Shown in pieces: positions 62,001 to 64,000 of a stretch of DNA of 64,000 nt (its first letter is position 1; every line of letters starts with the position of its first letter). The notes under the pieces are model-generated. The model did no database searches. It was not told the DNA's origin and was given only the letters and a program-made list of their open reading frames with translations. Position numbers and translations under genes: made by a program. Source of the DNA: CAWKEY01 sp963848675 (lineage in GTDB: Bacteria; Pseudomonadota; Gammaproteobacteria; Methylococcales; Methylomonadaceae); NCBI GenBank assembly GCA_963848675.1, contig CAWKEY010000045.1:1-64000 (forward strand). Reading direction: 5' to 3'.

Positions 62001-64000
62001 AATAAGATCGCGATCCCGCAGGCGGATGAGCAACAACGCTTGCTTGTTAACCTGATTCTTGAAGTGAACCGTGACAAGAAGCCTCTGCCGCGCTTCTGGT
62101 ATTTTCCTAAGGACAAAAAAGCGGTTGTGATCATGACCGGCGACGATCACGCCAACAACGGCACTCAAGGCCGTTTTGATCAATTCATCGCCAACAGCAC
62201 GCCAGGCTGTTCCGTGGCCGACTGGGAATGTATCCGCGGAACCTCGTATATTTTTCCGAACACCCCGCTGACAGCTGCTCAAGCTGCCAGCTACAATACG
62301 CAAGGTTTTGAAGTCGGGCTGCATATCAATACGAACTGCGCAGATTTTACTCCTTCATCGCTCAGGGCTTTCTACACGGAGCAAATTAATGCGTTCAGCA
62401 CAAAATATACAAGCATCCCGGCTCCGATCACTCAGCGGCACCACTGCATTGCGTGGAGTGACTGGGTCACCGGCGCGATAGTACAGTTAGAAAACGGCAT
62501 CCGTTTCGACACTAGCTACTACTTCTGGCCGCCGAGCTGGGTATTGAATCGCCCAGGATTTTTCAGTGGCTCCGGCATGCCGATGCGTTTTGCCAATCTG
62601 GATGGTTCATTGATTGATGTGTACCACGCCTCCAGTCAGATGACCGACGAGTCCGGACAGACCTACCCGTTCACTATCGACACACTGCTCGACCGAGCCC
62701 TGGGATCAGAAGGCTATTACGGCGCCTTTACCATTAATGCGCACACCGATGTTGCGACAATCACAGAATCAAATGCCGTCATCGCCTCGGCTCCGGCCCG
62801 GGGTGTGCCGATTGTATCCTCCAAGCAGATGCTGGACTGGCTCGATGGCCGCAACAGTTCATCTTTCGGTGCAATAACATGGAATGGTAATGCCTTGAGC
62901 TTCAGCGTGACCGTAGGCAGCGGCGCCAACAATCTCCGGGGCATGCTGCCAGCCAGCTCCAGCGCAGGTGTTTTGCTCGGCATCACCCATACACCCAGCG
63001 GTGGAAGTTCGGCCCCGGTCAGTTTTACGCTTGACACCATCAAAGGCATAAGCTACGGCTTTTTCCCGGCATTGGCGGGAACCTACACAGCAACCTATGG
63101 GGTGGACACCACGCCGCCGGCAGTGACCGCCAAATCGCCCAGCGCAGGCGCGACAGGCGTGAGCTTAGGCTCGGCTGTCACGGCAACCTTCAGCGAGGCG
63201 ATGGATGCGGCAACGATCAATAGCTCGACTTTCGAACTGCGGAGCCCGGCTAATACGCCCATCCCCGCCACAATTAATTACAATGCGGCTACTCGAACTG
63301 CGACGCTGACACCCTCCGCGTCTTTAGCCGGTTTGACAACTTACACAGCAACTGTTAAAGGGGGCGCGGCAGAACCACTTGTGAAGGATCTGGCAGGCAA
63401 CGCGCTGGTCGCCAACAACAGCTGGTCCTTTACAACGGAAGCACAGCCCTGCGCCTCCGCACCCTGCAGCGCCTGGTCCGATTCTACCGTTCCGAGTACG
63501 CCATCGGTAAACGATCCCAGTGCAATTACACTCGGAGTCAAATTTAGGTCAGACCTGGACGGCCTCATCACGGGTATTCGTTTTTATCAAGCCAATGCTG
63601 GCACGTATACAGGGACTTTGTGGACTGTCGGAGGACAGCAGTTGGCGAGTGGAACCGTGACTGCCGCCGGATCTGGGTGGAAGCAGGTCACCTTTTCTGC
63701 CCCCGTGGCGGTCACGGCTAATACCGTGTATGTGGCGTCTTACCATGCACCTAATGGCAATTACGCCGCAACCAACTCGGGGTTTGCTGCCCAGGGTGTC
63801 GATGCCCCGCCCATTCATTTGCTGAGGGACGGCGTAAGCGGCGGTAATGGCGTGTATGCTTACGGTGCCAGCAGCACTTTTCCTACGAATACCTATGCGT
63901 CGAGTAACTACTGGGTCGACGTGGTGTTTGCCACGAACACGGGCCCAGATACCACAGCGCCAACGGTGACACCTCAAAGCCCGTCGGCTGGTGCAACCGG
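59028..64000 (+). CDS. Giant secreted WD40 / GATase-like / deacetylase-like / Ig-like / DUF4082 protein (partial)
   Basis: An open frame of at least 1657 codons that runs off the window end. An N-terminal helix (about 12-28, YITALLLILLTLFAF) acts as signal or anchor. WD40 repeats fill about 50-355 (e.g. AFSPDNRILASGGQDAQIKL) and, after a Ser/Pro/Ala linker, about 420-700. From about 770 a GATase1/DUF4350-like fold begins (PGGPILVITSNSYSFRDYY). From about 1030 a polysaccharide-deacetylase-like region has AVVIMTGDDHANNG (Asp1039, Asp1040, His1041), GLHINTNC (His1099) and RHHC at 1137-1140. A Big_5 Ig-like module (about 1358-1475, DTTPPAVTAKSPSAGATGVS), a DUF4082 domain (about 1494-1634) and the start of another Ig-like module follow. 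ATG 59028 or GTG 59040 could start it; neither has a good ribosome binding site. Confidence 0.82.
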   Translation, partial: MGLHVKKLIIKHQYITALLLILLTLFAFDQTSDTAIPARTVAANKALNSSSLESHSGGLARVAFSHDGNVLATVDDGGQITLSDVASGQARVTFSSQFAAPISGVIFSSDGNTLASVSDKSIQLWDVASGNVRLSLSTSSLVTGLEFSPDGKALAALGQDDRITLWDLQSGSTNEIVTGHQVGTSAIAYSPDSTMVATAGQDAHILIRDLQTGSVIQDLTGHQGGVNAIAFSPDNRILASGGQDAQIKLWDIASGHEQASLPGDGGVAVTDLVFSPDGKALASVGESDPVFLWDVSNKLPQILTGHRDWVVKVAFNANQNTLASVDKTGQVVVWDLANGLEQLVYEVPLFGAAGGSPQIPLFSASVSPQAATSGIPATNASVANIGKAGVPNGNVQVFKGNAPSQSDRVPAKKKRSHDWKGVTALAVSPDGTFYGGATRDGKLRLWSSSGKERFATAEHHGAAVTGVDFTADGKRLVSVGRDTELQITDVANGKKLLTLSAHEHPIRTVAASPDGKFFASGGEETRIMLWDAKAGKLIKILSGHTDFVNAVRFSADGARLASAGADGRILLWNVQTGQLVQTLLGHSDEVSDVVFSRDGKFLASGSADKRVILWNATTGQQIQAFEGHQAPVRAVAFSPNGQKLVSTGEDTKILVWDINTRKLARQIDGATKAINAVVFSPLGKLIAGNEGGEVTEWDVEKGQKQNLINVPIQPQSSNSEVSPNLLSSSGSLPASTEQITQPISAPLAANTLPTIFNRVLDWLIPSAEAAIPAPPGGPILVITSNSYSFRDYYAEIMRSEGLNAFDVADISTVSAATLAGYDVAILAPTTLSAAQVILLNDWVTAGGNLIAMRPDPQLASLLGLSSTGSTLSEGYLLVDTSKAPGNGIVNQTIQFHGTADRYTLNGATSVATLYSNANTSTVNPAVTLRGVGTSGGQAAAFTYDLATSVVYTRQGNPAWATQERDGFAPIRSDDKFYGAAATDPQPDWVDFNKIAIPQADEQQRLLVNLILEVNRDKKPLPRFWYFPKDKKAVVIMTGDDHANNGTQGRFDQFIANSTPGCSVADWECIRGTSYIFPNTPLTAAQAASYNTQGFEVGLHINTNCADFTPSSLRAFYTEQINAFSTKYTSIPAPITQRHHCIAWSDWVTGAIVQLENGIRFDTSYYFWPPSWVLNRPGFFSGSGMPMRFANLDGSLIDVYHASSQMTDESGQTYPFTIDTLLDRALGSEGYYGAFTINAHTDVATITESNAVIASAPARGVPIVSSKQMLDWLDGRNSSSFGAITWNGNALSFSVTVGSGANNLRGMLPASSSAGVLLGITHTPSGGSSAPVSFTLDTIKGISYGFFPALAGTYTATYGVDTTPPAVTAKSPSAGATGVSLGSAVTATFSEAMDAATINSSTFELRSPANTPIPATINYNAATRTATLTPSASLAGLTTYTATVKGGAAEPLVKDLAGNALVANNSWSFTTEAQPCASAPCSAWSDSTVPSTPSVNDPSAITLGVKFRSDLDGLITGIRFYQANAGTYTGTLWTVGGQQLASGTVTAAGSGWKQVTFSAPVAVTANTVYVASYHAPNGNYAATNSGFAAQGVDAPPIHLLRDGVSGGNGVYAYGASSTFPTNTYASSNYWVDVVFATNTGPDTTAPTVTPQSPSAGAT

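Noticed and set aside
61668..62324. Minus-strand 218-codon frame within the giant WD40 gene.
   Set aside because: The plus-strand frame is continuous with recognisable domains; the minus frame has none.

Overview
The window reads as a gammaproteobacterial chromosome with mid-range GC. Gene order is the main evidence: rlmH-maf-rng-yhdP-tldD, pcnB-folK-panB-panC-panD, cutA-dsbD, purE-purK and divergent tesA/ybbA-ybbP all follow gammaproteobacterial arrangements. An exosortase of the XrtE type beside polysaccharide export genes suggests an environmental, biofilm-forming lineage. A methanotroph-like Methylococcales relative is a guess from overall flavour only; no diagnostic methanotrophy gene is present. 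I saw no rRNA, tRNA, CRISPR array or intact insertion sequence.

Layout. 1-10.4 kb: glycolysis (gap, pyk), DNA repair (uvrD), small membrane proteins, and a cutA-dsbD-tlpA thiol-redox operon in which DsbD carries two N-terminal alpha domains and the TlpA-like gene is frameshifted. 10.4-18.4 kb: a long minus-strand operon, rlmH-maf-rng-yhdP-nitrilase-bamC-like-tldD. 18.5-24.4 kb: a small lipoprotein and an orphan fliW on the plus strand, the minus-strand pantothenate/folate cluster headed by pcnB, which appears to use a non-canonical start codon, then an RDD membrane protein. 24.7-38.3 kb: HDOD signalling protein, prlC, ubiD, a stand-alone M41-like protease, a DksA-type regulator, nfeD/qmcA membrane-quality genes, a GlcG/HbpS-like protein, tesA, and the YbbA-YbbP exporter.

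38.3-42.4 kb is accessory. It has a partial tandem duplication of trmN6, then an AT-rich stretch with an unknown membrane protein and a uracil-DNA-glycosylase-like protein, and ends at a 19-codon ORF with an ideal ribosome binding site. 42.4-50.6 kb: a very large frameshifted membrane protein, a TolC-type channel, purK, purE and xthA.

50.6-64 kb is an envelope or exopolysaccharide region. On the minus strand are an outer-membrane beta-barrel, a polysaccharide export protein, an LhgO-type oxidoreductase, and an exosortase E fused to a CPBP protease, preceded by a 32-residue hydrophobic/basic micropeptide. Across a 1.2 kb AT-rich gap, on the plus strand, are a sugar transferase fused to a degenerate GGDEF-like domain and a giant secreted protein that runs off the window. 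The giant protein combines WD40 repeats, a glutamine-amidotransferase-like region, a deacetylase-like region, Ig-like modules and DUF4082. The most interesting candidate system is this exosortase E / micropeptide / giant WD40 protein neighbourhood.
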